From positions 992,001-1,056,000 of the forward strand of contig NZ_CP041983.1 of the NCBI RefSeq assembly GCF_014522325.1: a DNA stretch of 64,000 nt, given 5' to 3'. The position numbers and the translations under genes are program-made. This document shows, in pieces, positions 1-8,974 of this stretch. A model generated the notes under the pieces. That model was not told the origin of the DNA, did no database searches, and saw only the letters and a program-made list of their open reading frames with translations. Every line of letters starts with the position of its first letter. Position 1 is the stretch's first letter. Source of the stretch: Lactobacillus sp. PV012 (GTDB lineage Bacteria; Bacillota; Bacilli; Lactobacillales; Lactobacillaceae).

Positions 1-1565
1 TTTACATAGGTAGTGTAAACATAAGAAGCCTTAAGGTGAGCAGTTACTTTACTTAGCTTGTAATCATAAAGTGGGATATTATTATTTACATCACTATTTA
101 CTTCAACAGTTGCTGCATAAACTGAATATGTTGTTTTATTAGAAGTAGTATCCTTTGAAGTTGAAGTTGGCTTTTTATAGCCTGCGGTTACCTTATCAAC
201 ATCACTTACCTTGATCCATTGATTGCTCTTGTAGCGATATGCAACTACCTTACCATTTACTTTCTTTACATTAGTAGTGTAAAGGTAAGAAACATTCTTT
301 AAACTAGTTGTAACTTTCTTTAATTTATAGTCATAAAGAGAGAGATTCTTTTGAGAGTTCTTTTTGATAGTAATAGTTGCTTTGTAAGCAGGGTAAGTTA
401 CTTTATCGGCTGCTTTAGCCTTGGTAAAGGTTACAGCAGAACCTAAGAGCCATTGATCTTTTTTGGTACTACCAATTTGGTAATATACCTTACCATTAAT
501 GGTCTTCTTAGCAGTTGTCTTCCAAGTACTACCCTTCTTTACAGAAGTTTTAGTCTTTTTACCCTTACCAGTGTAGACGTAGGTATTTTTCTTAACTTTG
601 ACAGTACCATTTACTTTAGTAGCGCTACCTTCTACAGTAAGTACATCACTTGGCTTCACCCAAGCAAAGCCATCAGTTACATTACCAAAAATTACTCTTA
701 CATAACCATCATCAGTTACGCTAATAGTAGTGCCATCAGTAAAACTGTTTTCTTCTTTAATAGCAGCAATAATTTTATCTTTTTCACTATCAGTTAACTT
801 AGAACTATCTTTAACACTAACTTTGGTCTCTGGTAGAGTAACTGTAGTAGCTGAAGCATTTAAACTTCCAGTTAGATTAAAAGTACTAATCCAACCTTCA
901 TTTACTAAATCCTTATTAGTTAAGTTTTTAGTTGAACCGTCAGTAAAAGTAACCACTACTTTAGAACCAGATTGAGAAACTGACTCTACTTCTTTATTCA
1001 AAGATTTAATTAAATCAGATACTTTATCAAATTCACTAGATGATAAAGAAGTTAATTTGTCTACTGCTACAGGAACAACTAAACTATCATCCTTAGCAGT
1101 ATTTGGAGTTACGAAAGTTCCATTTGCTACTGGACCTTCGTTAATCAAATATTCAACAATCTTTAAAGTCTTAACAGTTTGCCCATCTTTAATAATATTT
1201 ACTTCAGTTCCATCATCACTGAGTTTTACAGTATAGTCTGGATTTAATGTTTGAATTTTATTGACAAAATCAGCTGCAATCTTCTTACCATTATCATTTG
1301 AAGTAAAGAAGTCTTTATCATTTACTTTAGCAAATTCTGAATCACTTAAATGAACACTTAAGTGATCTACCTTTACTTCACTACTAGTAGTTGATGAGCT
1401 AGTTGTGCTATCAGAACTCGTAGTTACAGCTGTATTTGTAGTATCAGCTTGAACTTGTTGGCTTTGACTAGCTACACCAAATAAAGTTGTACCAATAACA
1501 ACTGAAGCTGCACCCACAGCTAATTTTCTAATTGAAAATCTAAGTTTTTTTTCGTATTTCTTCAC
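1..1565 (-). CDS. YSIRK-signal surface protein with SLAP-like repeats (3' end outside window)
   Basis: The reading frame starts at a GTG at 1565 behind a strong GGAGGA site and is open to the window edge (521 codons seen, C-terminus missing). Residues 1-45 form a Gram-positive signal peptide with the FSIRKLAVGAASVVIG motif of the YSIRK class, followed by a Ser/Thr-rich linker. Residues about 65-320 hold three diverged units, each with an SEF/SEK-DK helix start. From about residue 320 come SLAP-type (Lactobacillus S-layer C-terminal type) units: one with KKNTYVYTGKGKKTKTSVKKG and ING-KVYYQIG, then two related units sharing LYDYKLxKVT and YTTxV. SLAP domains bind secondary wall polymers, so this is probably a non-covalently attached exported protein; an LPXTG anchor cannot be excluded because the end is not visible. 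The ligand or role is unknown. It is divergent from the next gene. Confidence 0.88.
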   Translation of the reverse strand, partial: MKKYEKKLRFSIRKLAVGAASVVIGTTLFGVASQSQQVQADTTNTAVTTSSDSTTSSSTTSSEVKVDHLSVHLSDSEFAKVNDKDFFTSNDNGKKIAADFVNKIQTLNPDYTVKLSDDGTEVNIIKDGQTVKTLKIVEYLINEGPVANGTFVTPNTAKDDSLVVPVAVDKLTSLSSSEFDKVSDLIKSLNKEVESVSQSGSKVVVTFTDGSTKNLTNKDLVNEGWISTFNLTGSLNASATTVTLPETKVSVKDSSKLTDSEKDKIIAAIKEENSFTDGTTISVTDDGYVRVIFGNVTDGFAWVKPSDVLTVEGSATKVNGTVKVKKNTYVYTGKGKKTKTSVKKGSTWKTTAKKTINGKVYYQIGSTKKDQWLLGSAVTFTKAKAADKVTYPAYKATITIKKNSQKNLSLYDYKLKKVTTSLKNVSYLYTTNVKKVNGKVVAYRYKSNQWIKVSDVDKVTAGYKKPTSTSKDTTSNKTTYSVYAATVEVNSDVNNNIPLYDYKLSKVTAHLKASYVYTTYV

Positions 1566-1613
1566 TGTTGAATCCTCCGACTATTGTTTAATAATTATTC
1601 ATTCAACACTTAT

Positions 1614-1643
1614 ATTATAGGGTAGTGATGGACGGAATATCAA
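1614..1643 (-). promoter_or_regulatory. Promoter of the surface protein gene
   Basis: On the minus strand a TTGATA -35 (1643-1638) and a perfect TATAAT -10 (1619-1614) are 18 bp apart. They lie about 50 bp upstream of the GTG start, in the divergent intergenic region. Confidence 0.75.
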
Positions 1644-1738
1644 TTACAAAAGTATTAAGAATTGGTAAGAATGCAGATCTTTTTCACGTCGTGATTTTTT
1701 AGAGGTAAAATATAAGAGAGAGATGAGGTGAACAACAC

Positions 1739-3334
1739 ATGGATAATTCAAATAATATTTTATCTTACATTAAATGGCGAGGAGATATTGATCTATCTGC
1801 TCTTCCTTTTAATGAAGTGGATGGATTAGCATTTGCAGTTTTATCTTATTTAGATTTTAGTGGCATTGTTTCTGATAGTGGAAAACAAATTACGATTAAA
1901 GAAGCTGCTAAAAAATATTTTGCTAGTGAAGATCAGCGCCATAATAGTCTTAAACAGCGAACCTTATTACAATTAATGGCAAATTCAAAGAGATTTGCTA
2001 ATGCTAAACTTTCTTATTATGTTGCTATTAATAATGATCAAACACAGTTTAGTGCCATTCGCATTACCTTAGATGATGGGACTAATTATATCGCCTTTCG
2101 CGGCACTGATGATACAATTGTCGGCTGGAAAGAAGACTTTGAAATCAGCTTTAAAACTACTGCTGCCCAAGCTTCTGCCCTTGAATATTTAGAAAAACTT
2201 CTAAGTGAGGTTAAAAAAGACTTTACCCTAGTCGGTCACTCTAAAGGAGGGAACTTGGCTGAATTTGCTGCTTTAAATTTACCTGATGATCAAAAAAAGC
2301 AGATTAAAGGTGTTTATACTTATGACAGTCCTGGTCTTAGTAAAAGAGTTCAAGAAGTTCACTCAAAAATTCATCGTTACGTACCTGAGTTTAGTATTAT
2401 TGGGCGACTTTTTGAACCTGCTGAAGGACAAGCAGCCACTATTGTAGTTTCCAATCGCCCTAAACTTGCCCAACATGATCCAGTGAGCTGGCAAATTGAA
2501 GGTTCTCATTTTGTTACTGCTAAGCACCGAAATGCTGAAGCTACACTTTATAATCAAATGATTAATAAGTGGATTGAAGAAGCAACGCCACAAGAACGCG
2601 AAGCTTTAACTAATGATTTATTTAGTGCTTTAGCTGCTAGCGGTTCTGACAAAATTACCCAACTTAATAAAAATGGTTTTGGTGGCTTTGGCGCAATTCT
2701 TTTTTCATTAACTAATTCTTCACGTAGAACTCGTTTTGTCCTTGGAAGTTTATGGCGGACTATTTGGAACAGCATTAAAGCCTTACATTTAAATCGACTT
2801 TTTATTACTAAACAGTCTTTAGTTGGTTGGGGGATGATAGTTCTAGGAATTATTAGTTTAACCTCTCCTGCTCATGCTTATCGAGCTTTTGGTTGGTTAG
2901 CTGCCTTAACAGTAATTATTTGGAGCGGTATTCATATTGTTAAAGCCGCTACCTCAACTTTTAAAAACCGCCAAAAACGATTCTTTATCATTACCTATTT
3001 GATTACCTTTGGTTTAGCAATTGCTATTATTGCTAATCGACTGCTCTTAGCTTTTCTAGCTCACTACGTCTTGGGAATTTTTCTTTTAAGTTTTTCTTAT
3101 TTCAAATTGCGAAAAGTAATTCTAAAACGTGTAAAAGAAGGAATGCGCAAATTCGTTGATATTGTTGAAGGACTTTTAGCTTTTGCAGTAGGAATCATTG
3201 TAATCATTCGCCCACAATCACTTAATAAAGAGACAGTTGTCTTTTTGGGAATTTTTTTAATAGTTTATGGCCTATTGAAACTGCTTTTAGAACTTTGGCA
3301 ACAACGTAAAAAAATGCCTACTGACCATCGTTAA
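1739..3334 (+). CDS. DUF2974 (Mbeg1-like) alpha/beta-hydrolase fold protein with C-terminal membrane domain
   Basis: The N-terminal 300 residues match the DUF2974/Mbeg1-like family of lipase-fold proteins: an early WRGDI motif, FRGTDDT near residue 120, and the nucleophile elbow GHSKGGN with Ser168, followed by YDSPG and a late HFVTAKHR that could supply the histidine. Residues about 330-520 contain several hydrophobic helices resembling a DUF308/HdeD-like membrane module. The hydrolase domain is therefore probably membrane tethered. The substrate is unknown; related proteins are called lipases or esterases only by fold. The start is preceded by GAGGTGA. A LysR-type gene follows after 15 bp and is probably co-transcribed. 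Confidence 0.85.
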   Translation: MDNSNNILSYIKWRGDIDLSALPFNEVDGLAFAVLSYLDFSGIVSDSGKQITIKEAAKKYFASEDQRHNSLKQRTLLQLMANSKRFANAKLSYYVAINNDQTQFSAIRITLDDGTNYIAFRGTDDTIVGWKEDFEISFKTTAAQASALEYLEKLLSEVKKDFTLVGHSKGGNLAEFAALNLPDDQKKQIKGVYTYDSPGLSKRVQEVHSKIHRYVPEFSIIGRLFEPAEGQAATIVVSNRPKLAQHDPVSWQIEGSHFVTAKHRNAEATLYNQMINKWIEEATPQEREALTNDLFSALAASGSDKITQLNKNGFGGFGAILFSLTNSSRRTRFVLGSLWRTIWNSIKALHLNRLFITKQSLVGWGMIVLGIISLTSPAHAYRAFGWLAALTVIIWSGIHIVKAATSTFKNRQKRFFIITYLITFGLAIAIIANRLLLAFLAHYVLGIFLLSFSYFKLRKVILKRVKEGMRKFVDIVEGLLAFAVGIIVIIRPQSLNKETVVFLGIFLIVYGLLKLLLELWQQRKKMPTDHR

Positions 3335-3349
3335 GGAAATAGAGGAAAC

Positions 3350-4234
3350 ATGGATACCAGGGTTTTAAATTACTTTTTAACCGTTGCTAAAACTGGAAAT
3401 GTCACTAAAGCCGCAAATAAGTTACATATTACTCAACCTACTTTATCACGGCAAATAAGTGACCTTGAAAAGCAACTTAATATTACTTTATTTGATCGAA
3501 CAAACCGGCATCTTCGTTTAACAAAAGCCGGCACTTTTTTCAAAAAAAGAGCAGAATTAATTTTAGAATTAGTTTCTCAAACAGAAAAAGATATTCACAC
3601 CCAAGAAAGTGAGCTGAGTGGTATCATCCGTATTGGCTGCGTTGAAAGTTCTGCTTCAACTTGGTTAATGAAAATTATCAAAAAGATGAATCATCACTTT
3701 CCTAACGTTCAATTTGATATTTATACGGCTAATGGGGATGACTTAAAAGAAAAACTAGATCAAAATTCACTAGATCTTGCTTTACTTTTAGAACCCATTG
3801 AAGCAAAAAAATATAACTATCTTCCCCTTCCAATTCATGATACTTGGGGAATTATTACTACAAAAGATGATGAATTAAGCAAAAAGAAGGCCATCACTAC
3901 TGATGACCTTTCTCAAATTCCACTGGCTATTTCTGCTCGCTCCTTAGTTCGAAACGAGCTAGCACAGTTATTGGATCTTAACATTAATAAACTCAAAATT
4001 ATTGCCACTCATAATCTTGCTAGTAATCCTCTTCAGCTTGTTAAAGCCCACATGACCTACCTACTGGGAATTGATGGAATTTTAACTTTGCATCACGACC
4101 CTGATTTAACCTTTATCCCTCTCATTCCCAAAACTACTACTAGTCATATCATTGCATGGAAGAAAAATACTTATCTTTCTCCTCTTACAAAAAAATTTTT
4201 AAAACTAATTAGCGACGAACTCAATCAAAAATAA
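3350..4234 (+). CDS. LysR-family transcriptional regulator
   Basis: At 294 residues it has the usual LysR length. Residues 1-60 form the winged helix-turn-helix (NYFLTVAKTGNVTKAANKL, then TQPTLSRQISDLEKQL), followed by a linker helix and a periplasmic-binding-protein-like effector domain (SGIIRIGCVESS around residue 90). It lies 15 bp after the lipase-like gene on the same strand, with a terminator directly behind it. The effector and targets are not evident. LysR proteins often control a neighbour, so the lipase-like gene or the divergent surface gene are possible targets (inference). Confidence 0.9.
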   Translation: MDTRVLNYFLTVAKTGNVTKAANKLHITQPTLSRQISDLEKQLNITLFDRTNRHLRLTKAGTFFKKRAELILELVSQTEKDIHTQESELSGIIRIGCVESSASTWLMKIIKKMNHHFPNVQFDIYTANGDDLKEKLDQNSLDLALLLEPIEAKKYNYLPLPIHDTWGIITTKDDELSKKKAITTDDLSQIPLAISARSLVRNELAQLLDLNINKLKIIATHNLASNPLQLVKAHMTYLLGIDGILTLHHDPDLTFIPLIPKTTTSHIIAWKKNTYLSPLTKKFLKLISDELNQK

Positions 4235-4275
4235 AAGCTCTTCGTGTCCTCTAGACATGGAGAGCTCTTATTTTT
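4231..4275. terminator. Bidirectional terminator between the LysR gene and the SDR-like gene
   Basis: A long imperfect hairpin (AATAAAAGCTCT arm with AGAGCTCTTATT arm) is flanked by A- and T-runs and lies between convergent genes. Confidence 0.85.
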
Positions 4276-4886
4276 TACTTCTTTTTATCAGGCAAACTAA
4301 TCGAAATACTTTGATCTTTATACATATTCTTTTCACTAAGTAATCGTAATACTAATTGTGCAATCTCTTTAACTGAAGTATCAAGTGATTCAACGGGAAT
4401 ATCTGCAATAACTATATCATATTTTACTGGGCCATTCTCTATTGCTTCAGATCTCAAAATGGTATAGTTTAGTCCTGAATTTTCTACAAGTTCTTCAGCT
4501 TTGTGGAACTCATTCAATACTTCTTTAGAAACTTTATGGGTACCTTCTTCTAAGCTTGCTGCTTCATACATCCCTAAATAACTCGCAAAGATAATCTTTT
4601 TTACCTCATGTTTCTTCATTGCTTGTAAAACTAATTTAGTTACCTTTACTACATCTTTATTAACAGCTACAACTACTGCATCTTGCATAATCATCAGGTC
4701 ATCTAGATCTGCTGCAGTTGCTTTACTTACATCTTTACTGATAAGCTTTTCTCGTTGTGAATCAAATCCCATTGATTCTGCATCAGCTGAAAAAATGGTC
4801 AAATGCCAATTAGAATTAACAATCATTTCTTTGCGAATTGCTTTGTCTAAAACGCTTCCTGAACCAATTAATAATACATTTTCCAT
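4275..4886 (-). CDS. NAD(P)-binding SDR-like (NmrA/atypical SDR) protein
   Basis: This 203-residue protein has a Rossmann N-terminus (VLLIGSGSVLDKAI, residues 4-17), a central KKIIFASYLGMY strand-helix (96-107) and the YTILRSEAI motif (141-149) typical of the NAD(P)H-binding SDR_a5/NmrA-like family. The glycine pattern is reduced compared with the classical GxxGxxG. Members act as NAD(P)-dependent reductases/epimerases or redox sensors; the substrate cannot be told. The start has GGAGG eight bases upstream. It is a single gene between a terminator and the asparaginase gene. Confidence 0.8.
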   Translation of the reverse strand: MENVLLIGSGSVLDKAIRKEMIVNSNWHLTIFSADAESMGFDSQREKLISKDVSKATAADLDDLMIMQDAVVVAVNKDVVKVTKLVLQAMKKHEVKKIIFASYLGMYEAASLEEGTHKVSKEVLNEFHKAEELVENSGLNYTILRSEAIENGPVKYDIVIADIPVESLDTSVKEIAQLVLRLLSEKNMYKDQSISISLPDKKK

Positions 4887-4955
4887 GTTTTTTCCTCCTC
4901 AATTAGGGCTACTTATATTGTAGAACTTGTTTATCAAAAAGTGTTAAATTAACTC

Positions 4956-5948
4956 TTACTCTAGGGTTACCTCCCCTACTACATCTGTATCAAAAAACTT
5001 CGCAATTTCATGAATATCCATTCCTTGTCCTAAAGCCCACATTAACTTGGTAATGGCACTTTCAGAAGTCATATCACGAGCGCTAATGGCTCCTTCTAGT
5101 AAAGCTCTTCTCCCTACTTCATAACGAGTCAAATCACTACGCTCATATAAACATTGACTTCCTGCTACTACAGGAATCCCTCGCTTAATTAATTCGCCAA
5201 CAGTGGCAGCCAAATTTCTTCTAATATTGGTCATCCCTCCTAAGCCATATGCTTCAATCACTATTCCTTTACAACCACTATCTGCCATTGCAAATAAAAG
5301 ATTCGGATCAAAGCCTGGGAATAACTTAACTAAAGAAACATTAGTATTAATATTAGTATTTAAAGATACTTTTTGTGGATGGGGAATTTTAAGTTCTTTA
5401 TTAAAAATCAAGCCATCTGAAGTAACGGTTGCCACTGGAGGCATATTAACGCTCTCAAAGGCATCAAAGTTAATTGTTCTTACCTTTACGCTACGACAAC
5501 CTAACATTACTTTTCTATCAAAGGCTAAATAAATTCCTGGACGACAACTTGTTGCCGCTGCAAAAGCTAAACGTAAATTATCTGGTGCATCACTCCATAA
5601 GACATTGATTGGCACCTGACTTCCTGTTAATACCACTGGCAAATTAATTCCTTGTAACATAAAAGATAACATTGATGCAGTATAAGCCATTGTATCTGTT
5701 CCATGAGAGACTACTATACCATCATAATCATTACGATTTTGATAAATGTTATCTGCAATAATTTGCCATTCTTCTGGCTGAATGTTTGAAGAATCTAATT
5801 GTAAAATATCTTTTACTTCAATCTCATATGGTAAATCACCCAATAACTGTAATAACTCTTCTCCTGATTGTTTAGGAGCTAGTCCTTCCTCAGACGCAAC
5901 TGATGCTATCGTACCACCCGTTGACAACAAAAGTATATTTTTACGCAT
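4956..5948 (-). CDS. ansA: L-asparaginase (type I/II family)
   Basis: It hydrolyses L-asparagine to aspartate and ammonia. With the start at 5948 (ATGCGT, AGGAA upstream) the protein is 330 residues, and the catalytic motif TGGTIAS falls at residues 10-16 (Thr13) with HGTDTM at 82-87 (Thr84, Asp85). An in-frame ATG 24 bases upstream adds eight residues without family similarity and lacks a good ribosome site. No signal peptide is visible, so it should be cytoplasmic. It has its own likely promoter, overlapping the pgmB terminator. Confidence 0.92.
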   Translation of the reverse strand: MRKNILLLSTGGTIASVASEEGLAPKQSGEELLQLLGDLPYEIEVKDILQLDSSNIQPEEWQIIADNIYQNRNDYDGIVVSHGTDTMAYTASMLSFMLQGINLPVVLTGSQVPINVLWSDAPDNLRLAFAAATSCRPGIYLAFDRKVMLGCRSVKVRTINFDAFESVNMPPVATVTSDGLIFNKELKIPHPQKVSLNTNINTNVSLVKLFPGFDPNLLFAMADSGCKGIVIEAYGLGGMTNIRRNLAATVGELIKRGIPVVAGSQCLYERSDLTRYEVGRRALLEGAISARDMTSESAITKLMWALGQGMDIHEIAKFFDTDVVGEVTLE

Positions 5949-5982
5949 GATTGTTCCTGCTTTCATTAGCAATTTTACTTTA

Positions 5983-5988
5983 ATTATA
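5983..5988 (-). promoter_or_regulatory. -10 element of the asparaginase gene
   Basis: A perfect TATAAT on the minus strand lies 35 bp before the chosen start. The -35 region falls inside the pgmB terminator arm and is poor. Confidence 0.4.
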
Positions 5989-5990
5989 CA

Positions 5991-6024
5991 AAAAGACCTA
6001 GGTTTTTAATATCCCTAGGCCTTT
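5991..6024 (-). terminator. Terminator of the malT-mapA-pgmB operon
   Basis: On the minus strand AAAGGCCTAGG pairs with CCTAGGTCTTT (one mismatch) and is followed directly by a T-run. Confidence 0.8.
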
Positions 6025-6027
6025 AAC

Positions 6028-6693
6028 TTATTTATCTAAACGGTTTTTAATAGCATCTAATGAAACTTGTGCAGTAGAATCAAATTTTACATCTGCATCT
6101 TTTAAATCTTTTCCAAAACCAATTGATACTTCTCCAGCACCATTAATTGATTCAATTCCAGATTGAGCATCTTCTAAGCCTGCTACTTGACTTGGTTGTA
6201 AATTCATTGCTTTTGCTGATTCAACATAAATTTCTGGATCAGGTTTTCCATGACTTAATTTAGCTGGATCTACTATTGCATCAAAATAATCACTTAATCC
6301 TAAGTATTTTAAAATCTTTGGTGCATTTAATGAAGCAGAAGCCAAAACTAATTTATAGCCTTTTTTACGGGCATCATCCAAAAATGCTTTCATTCCTGGC
6401 AAAATATCTGCAGGTGTTAAAGTAGAAATTAATTTTAAGTAATTGTCATTTTTTTCTTTAGCTAGTGCTTCTTTTTGTTCTTGAGTATAGTCCTTTTCAT
6501 GACCACCAGCTTTTAAAATTAATTCTAATGAATCCATTCGACTAACACCTTTTAAAGAGTCAGCCAATTCTGGTGTCCACTTAGTACCTACTTTATCAGC
6601 TACTTGATGCCAAGCCTTACCATGAAATTTTGCAGTATCTGCAATCACTCCATCAAGATCAATTGCAAAACCTTTAATATCTTCAAAGCTCAT
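6028..6693 (-). CDS. pgmB: Beta-phosphoglucomutase
   Basis: This HAD-superfamily enzyme interconverts beta-D-glucose 1-phosphate and glucose 6-phosphate. Its 221 residues match the family. Visible motifs are DLDGV with Asp12 (nucleophile) and Asp14 (acid/base), a cap helix with SLKGVSRMDSLE, the ASAS motif II, HGKPDPEIY and GLEDAQSGIES (metal-binding acidic pair). It lies 15 bp downstream of mapA and is the last gene of the maltose operon, where it uses the beta-glucose 1-phosphate released by maltose phosphorylase. Confidence 0.96.
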   Translation of the reverse strand: MSFEDIKGFAIDLDGVIADTAKFHGKAWHQVADKVGTKWTPELADSLKGVSRMDSLELILKAGGHEKDYTQEQKEALAKEKNDNYLKLISTLTPADILPGMKAFLDDARKKGYKLVLASASLNAPKILKYLGLSDYFDAIVDPAKLSHGKPDPEIYVESAKAMNLQPSQVAGLEDAQSGIESINGAGEVSIGFGKDLKDADVKFDSTAQVSLDAIKNRLDK

Positions 6694-6708
6694 TTTTTAC
6701 TCCTTAAA

Positions 6709-8961
6709 TTACTTAAGTTCTAACTTTTTACCATTTAAGTCAATTGTAATGGGGTCACCTTCGATTAACTTAATATCGGTCTTATCTCTAGTTACACTTA
6801 CTTCAATAATTCTGTCTCTAAACATTTGACGGAATTTATATGAAGTCCACTTCTTAGGTAAGAATGGAGCATAATGTAATTCTCCACCACGAACACGCAT
6901 TCCAGCAAAACCTTGCACAATATCTAACCAACTTCCTGTCATAGAAGTAATATGTAAGCCATCACCAGTATCATTGTTGTAATTATCAAGATCAAGACGA
7001 GCTGCACGTTCATATAATTCTACAGCTTTTTCATGGTAGCCAATATCTGCTGCGATAATTGAGTAAACTGAAGCTGATAAACTTGATTCATGAACTGTAA
7101 ATTGTTCATAGAAATCAAAGTTATTTTTCTTTTCTTCTTGACTAAAGTCATCAATAAAGTCCCAAAGACCTTGGATAACATCTCCTTGCTTTACGTATGG
7201 TGAACGTAAAATCTTATCCCATGACCAATTTTGATTTAATGGTAATTGATCACTTGGAATTTCTGAAACAGGTTTTAATTCCTTATCCATAAAGCCATCG
7301 TTTTCGGGGAAAATCTTCTTTTCAGCATCATATGGAAGATACATATTATCTACAATGCCCTTCCAGTGACGTTTTTCATCTTCACTAACATTTAATTCTT
7401 TGGCAACTTTGTCATCAACTTGATCAAGAATATCTAAAGTATATTGTAATGTCCAACGGCAAAGTAAGTTAGTGTACCAGTCATTATTTACATTATTATC
7501 ATATTCATCAGGACCAGTAACAGCATGCAACATGTATTTATTCTTACTTTGAGCGTAGTGAACACGATCAGCCCAAAAGCGTGAAATTTCAGTTAAAACT
7601 TTAGCCCCTTCATGAAGTACGTAACTCTTGTCACCAGTGTAATTAGTGTAAAGATAGATCGCATAGGCAATGTCACCATTTCTATGAATTTCTTCAAAAG
7701 TAATTTCCCATTCATTGTGACATTCAATTCCGTTGAAAGTTACCATTGGGAATAAAGCACCCTTTAAGCCTTGTTGTTGTGCATTAATAAATGCACCATC
7801 CAATTGCTTATAACGATACATTAAAAGATTACGTGCAATCTTAGGATTTGCTACCCCTAAGTAAACTGGAATACAGTATGCTTCAGTATCCCAATAAGTA
7901 GCACCACCATACTTTTCTCCAGTAAATCCTTTTGGACTAATATTCAAGCGATCATCTTCACCATAGTAAGTAGAAAATAGTTGGAAAAGGTTAAATCGAA
8001 TACCTTGCTGTGCCCCAGTATCACCGTTGATTTCAACATCTGATTGTTTCCAACGCTTTTCCCATTCTTTTTCATGAGGAGAAAGTAATTCATCGAAAGT
8101 TTGAGTATCTAATTTTGCAGATAATTTTTCTAAGGCAAAGTTTAATTCATCCTTAGTTTCATAATCACGTGAAGTTACAATCAAAGAACGCTTTTCAAAA
8201 TCTACTTCTTTATTTGCAGCTACTTCCCCTTCAAAAACATTAAAAGCAGTCTTTTCAGTAGTACCGTCTTCTTGGTGAGTTAAATCGGTTTTAACTGTTG
8301 TTTGCATCCCTACCATAAAGCGAGGTGTACCAAAATCATTCTTTTTAGTCATTGAAAGTAAATAAGCTTTTTCTCCAGCTGCTTTTTTATCCAATACTTC
8401 CCAGAATTGTTCATCATAGTTAGCATCCTCATTATAAACATCTGCATCAATCATATTGGTAATGCTTAACTTAACAGGAGCAGCACTCAAATTCTTAACA
8501 TGAATTCTTTGACCAACTAATTCTTTTTGGGCAACACTTACAAAACGTTCAAATTCAAATTCTAGTTTTGCACCACCTAGTTCAACTTGAAAACTTCTGG
8601 TATAAGTACCCTTCTTCATATCAAGATCTAACTTAAAGTTACTTGGAGTTTGTTTAGCTAAATCAAGTTGTTCCCCATTAACTTTAATGATTACTTTCAT
8701 AAAGTTAACTGCATTGATCATCTTACCAAAATATTGTGGATATCCATTTTTCCACCAACCAACACGAGTCTTATCTGGGAACCAGACACCACCAAGATAA
8801 ATTCCTTCTAAAGTGTCTCCACTATAACCTTCTTCAAAGAATCCACGCATTCCAAGATTTTCATTGGCTAAACTTGTAATTGATTCTTGGATCCTCTTAT
8901 CCTTTGGAGCCCATTTTTCAGTATCAACATTCCATGGCTTAATTTCAAAAGTCTGTTTCAT
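6709..8961 (-). CDS. mapA: Maltose phosphorylase (GH65)
   Basis: It catalyses inverting phosphorolysis of maltose to glucose and beta-glucose 1-phosphate in the cytoplasm. At 750 residues it matches the GH65 family, with an N-terminal beta-sandwich, an (alpha/alpha)6 barrel and a C-terminal beta domain. The catalytic acid is in VTGPDEYDNN (Glu486), and YWDTEAY and HGIxCHNEWE-type barrel motifs are present. A trehalose or kojibiose phosphorylase is possible from the fold alone. The pgmB and malT neighbours and the LacI-type regulator favour maltose. Confidence 0.93.
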   Translation of the reverse strand: MKQTFEIKPWNVDTEKWAPKDKRIQESITSLANENLGMRGFFEEGYSGDTLEGIYLGGVWFPDKTRVGWWKNGYPQYFGKMINAVNFMKVIIKVNGEQLDLAKQTPSNFKLDLDMKKGTYTRSFQVELGGAKLEFEFERFVSVAQKELVGQRIHVKNLSAAPVKLSITNMIDADVYNEDANYDEQFWEVLDKKAAGEKAYLLSMTKKNDFGTPRFMVGMQTTVKTDLTHQEDGTTEKTAFNVFEGEVAANKEVDFEKRSLIVTSRDYETKDELNFALEKLSAKLDTQTFDELLSPHEKEWEKRWKQSDVEINGDTGAQQGIRFNLFQLFSTYYGEDDRLNISPKGFTGEKYGGATYWDTEAYCIPVYLGVANPKIARNLLMYRYKQLDGAFINAQQQGLKGALFPMVTFNGIECHNEWEITFEEIHRNGDIAYAIYLYTNYTGDKSYVLHEGAKVLTEISRFWADRVHYAQSKNKYMLHAVTGPDEYDNNVNNDWYTNLLCRWTLQYTLDILDQVDDKVAKELNVSEDEKRHWKGIVDNMYLPYDAEKKIFPENDGFMDKELKPVSEIPSDQLPLNQNWSWDKILRSPYVKQGDVIQGLWDFIDDFSQEEKKNNFDFYEQFTVHESSLSASVYSIIAADIGYHEKAVELYERAARLDLDNYNNDTGDGLHITSMTGSWLDIVQGFAGMRVRGGELHYAPFLPKKWTSYKFRQMFRDRIIEVSVTRDKTDIKLIEGDPITIDLNGKKLELK

Positions 8962-8974
8962 AATTATTACCTTT

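Noticed and set aside
453..975. Plus-strand ORFs inside the surface protein region
   Set aside because: They are antisense shadows of the minus-strand surface protein frame, have no ribosome sites and resemble no protein family.
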